Source: Rhodospirillales bacterium
GTDB taxonomy: Bacteria > Pseudomonadota > Alphaproteobacteria > Rhodospirillales > Casp-alpha2
Length of the DNA: 13,318 nucleotides
NCBI GenBank assembly: GCA_018664265.1
Contig: JABJOR010000537.1
Span: forward strand, 1 to 13,318
Direction: 5' to 3'
Positions 12,815-13,318 of this stretch are shown in pieces (positions within the stretch are counted from its first letter, which is position 1; every line of letters begins with the position of its first letter). The position numbers and the translations under genes were made by a program. The notes under the pieces were generated by a model that saw nothing but the letters and a program-made list of their open reading frames with translations, did not search any database and was not told where the DNA came from.

Positions 12815-13318
12815 TTAAGAATCGTCTGGATCAAGAGGTGCATGATCCTGAATTTTAGTCACTTTTGATTCGGGGAAAGCCTCCAGAACAGATTTCACCA
12901 AAGGGTGTTCACTCATCTGTTGCTTGAGGGCATTCTGGGCGGCTTCATGTTGCTCTTTCAACGTTGGCTCGCCTTCACTTGCCGAGATTGAAACTATCCA
13001 GTTTTCACGGGTTTCTTCATGCAAAAAGTTCCGCAGTTTCTGGATGGTGGCTGCGTCGGCATATTCACCACCGTTCAGTTCAACTCTGCCCGGTGCAAAG
13101 CTGACCAAACGGGCATTATTATACAAAAACGCTTGCAAGCTCATTTCCCGACGGGCCTCGGCGAGCGCTGTAATATCGGTAAGGCTGGTCAGCACCTCCT
13201 GCTGAATTTCTTCAGCAACCGCCACCGCTTCATGCTCACTATAGGCAGGCGCAAGTGCCGCCCCGCCATTAACGACGCTCAATGCGGCGCGAACCCCGCC
13301 ACCATTACCAGATGGAAT
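12815..13318 (-). CDS. dnaX: DNA polymerase III gamma/tau subunit, C-terminal part (cut by window edge)
   Basis: The frame is open to the right edge, so this is the tail (about 167 residues) of a longer protein. The residues before the internal TTG at 13282 read IPSGNGGGVRAA and continue into SVVNGGAALAP, the linker usual in alphaproteobacterial DnaX. What follows matches the tau C-terminal domain that binds the polymerase alpha subunit: a helix around ALAEARREMSLQAFLYNNARLVSFAPGRVEL, then LRNFLHEETRENWIVSISASEGEPTLKEQ, and the tail HPLVKSVLEAFP. DnaX is the clamp-loader ATPase core, but the ATPase part lies outside the window. In many alphaproteobacteria the next gene is ybaB; here it is the CaiD-like gene. 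Confidence 0.88.
   Translation of the reverse strand: MPSGNGGGVRAALSVVNGGAALAPAYSEHEAVAVAEEIQQEVLTSLTDITALAEARREMSLQAFLYNNARLVSFAPGRVELNGGEYADAATIQKLRNFLHEETRENWIVSISASEGEPTLKEQHEAAQNALKQQMSEHPLVKSVLEAFPESKVTKIQDHAPLDPDDS

Overview
The window reads as a chromosomal segment of an alphaproteobacterium, most likely a Rhodospirillales-type organism of moderate GC content (mid-40s percent by eye, not computed). The grounds are the proteins themselves and the grouping of dnaX, ybaB, recR, rmuC, def, fmt, truA and dapE, which are commonly clustered in that class. I cannot name the genus. There is no tRNA, rRNA, CRISPR array, insertion sequence, integrase or transposase.

Layout, left to right. (1) 1-936, plus strand: the 3' end of dapE (lysine/diaminopimelate synthesis), then a five-helix membrane protein of unknown function. 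(2) 948-2044, minus strand: truA (tRNA pseudouridine synthase), followed by a small Gln-rich membrane protein. (3) 2241-4469, plus strand: two tandem, same-length (346 aa) paralogues of a family I do not recognise, about 63% identical by hand alignment, each behind its own AT-rich leader. (4) 4476-5956, minus strand: def and fmt, the formyl-methionine cycle enzymes, with overlapping or adjacent ends. (5) 6087-7211, plus strand: rmuC, divergent from def. (6) 7240-8171, minus strand: ybaB and recR. (7) 8260-11957, plus strand: six accessory genes, namely a PolB-type 3'-5' exonuclease, a DJ-1/PfpI protein, a possible SpoIIAA/STAS-like protein, a fumarylacetoacetate-hydrolase-family enzyme, a GNAT-like protein and a tiny ParB-N-domain-like protein. 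(8) 11970-13318, minus strand: a CaiD-like enoyl-CoA hydratase/isomerase and, running off the right edge, the C-terminal end of dnaX.

Read as a whole, the window is a housekeeping backbone for genome maintenance and translation (dnaX, ybaB, recR, rmuC, def, fmt, truA, dapE) split in two places. The unknown paralogue pair sits between truA and fmt, and about 4.6 kb of mostly opposite-strand metabolic and accessory genes sits between dnaX and ybaB-recR. The least explained content is the tandem paralogue pair. Other points of interest are a long two-part hairpin with a T-run at 10275-10326, inverted repeats in three other intergenic gaps, and several genes whose best start is TTG or GTG.

No stretch longer than 300 bases lacks a gene. 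The longest gap is 2045-2240, which holds an inverted repeat and a plausible sigma-70 promoter.
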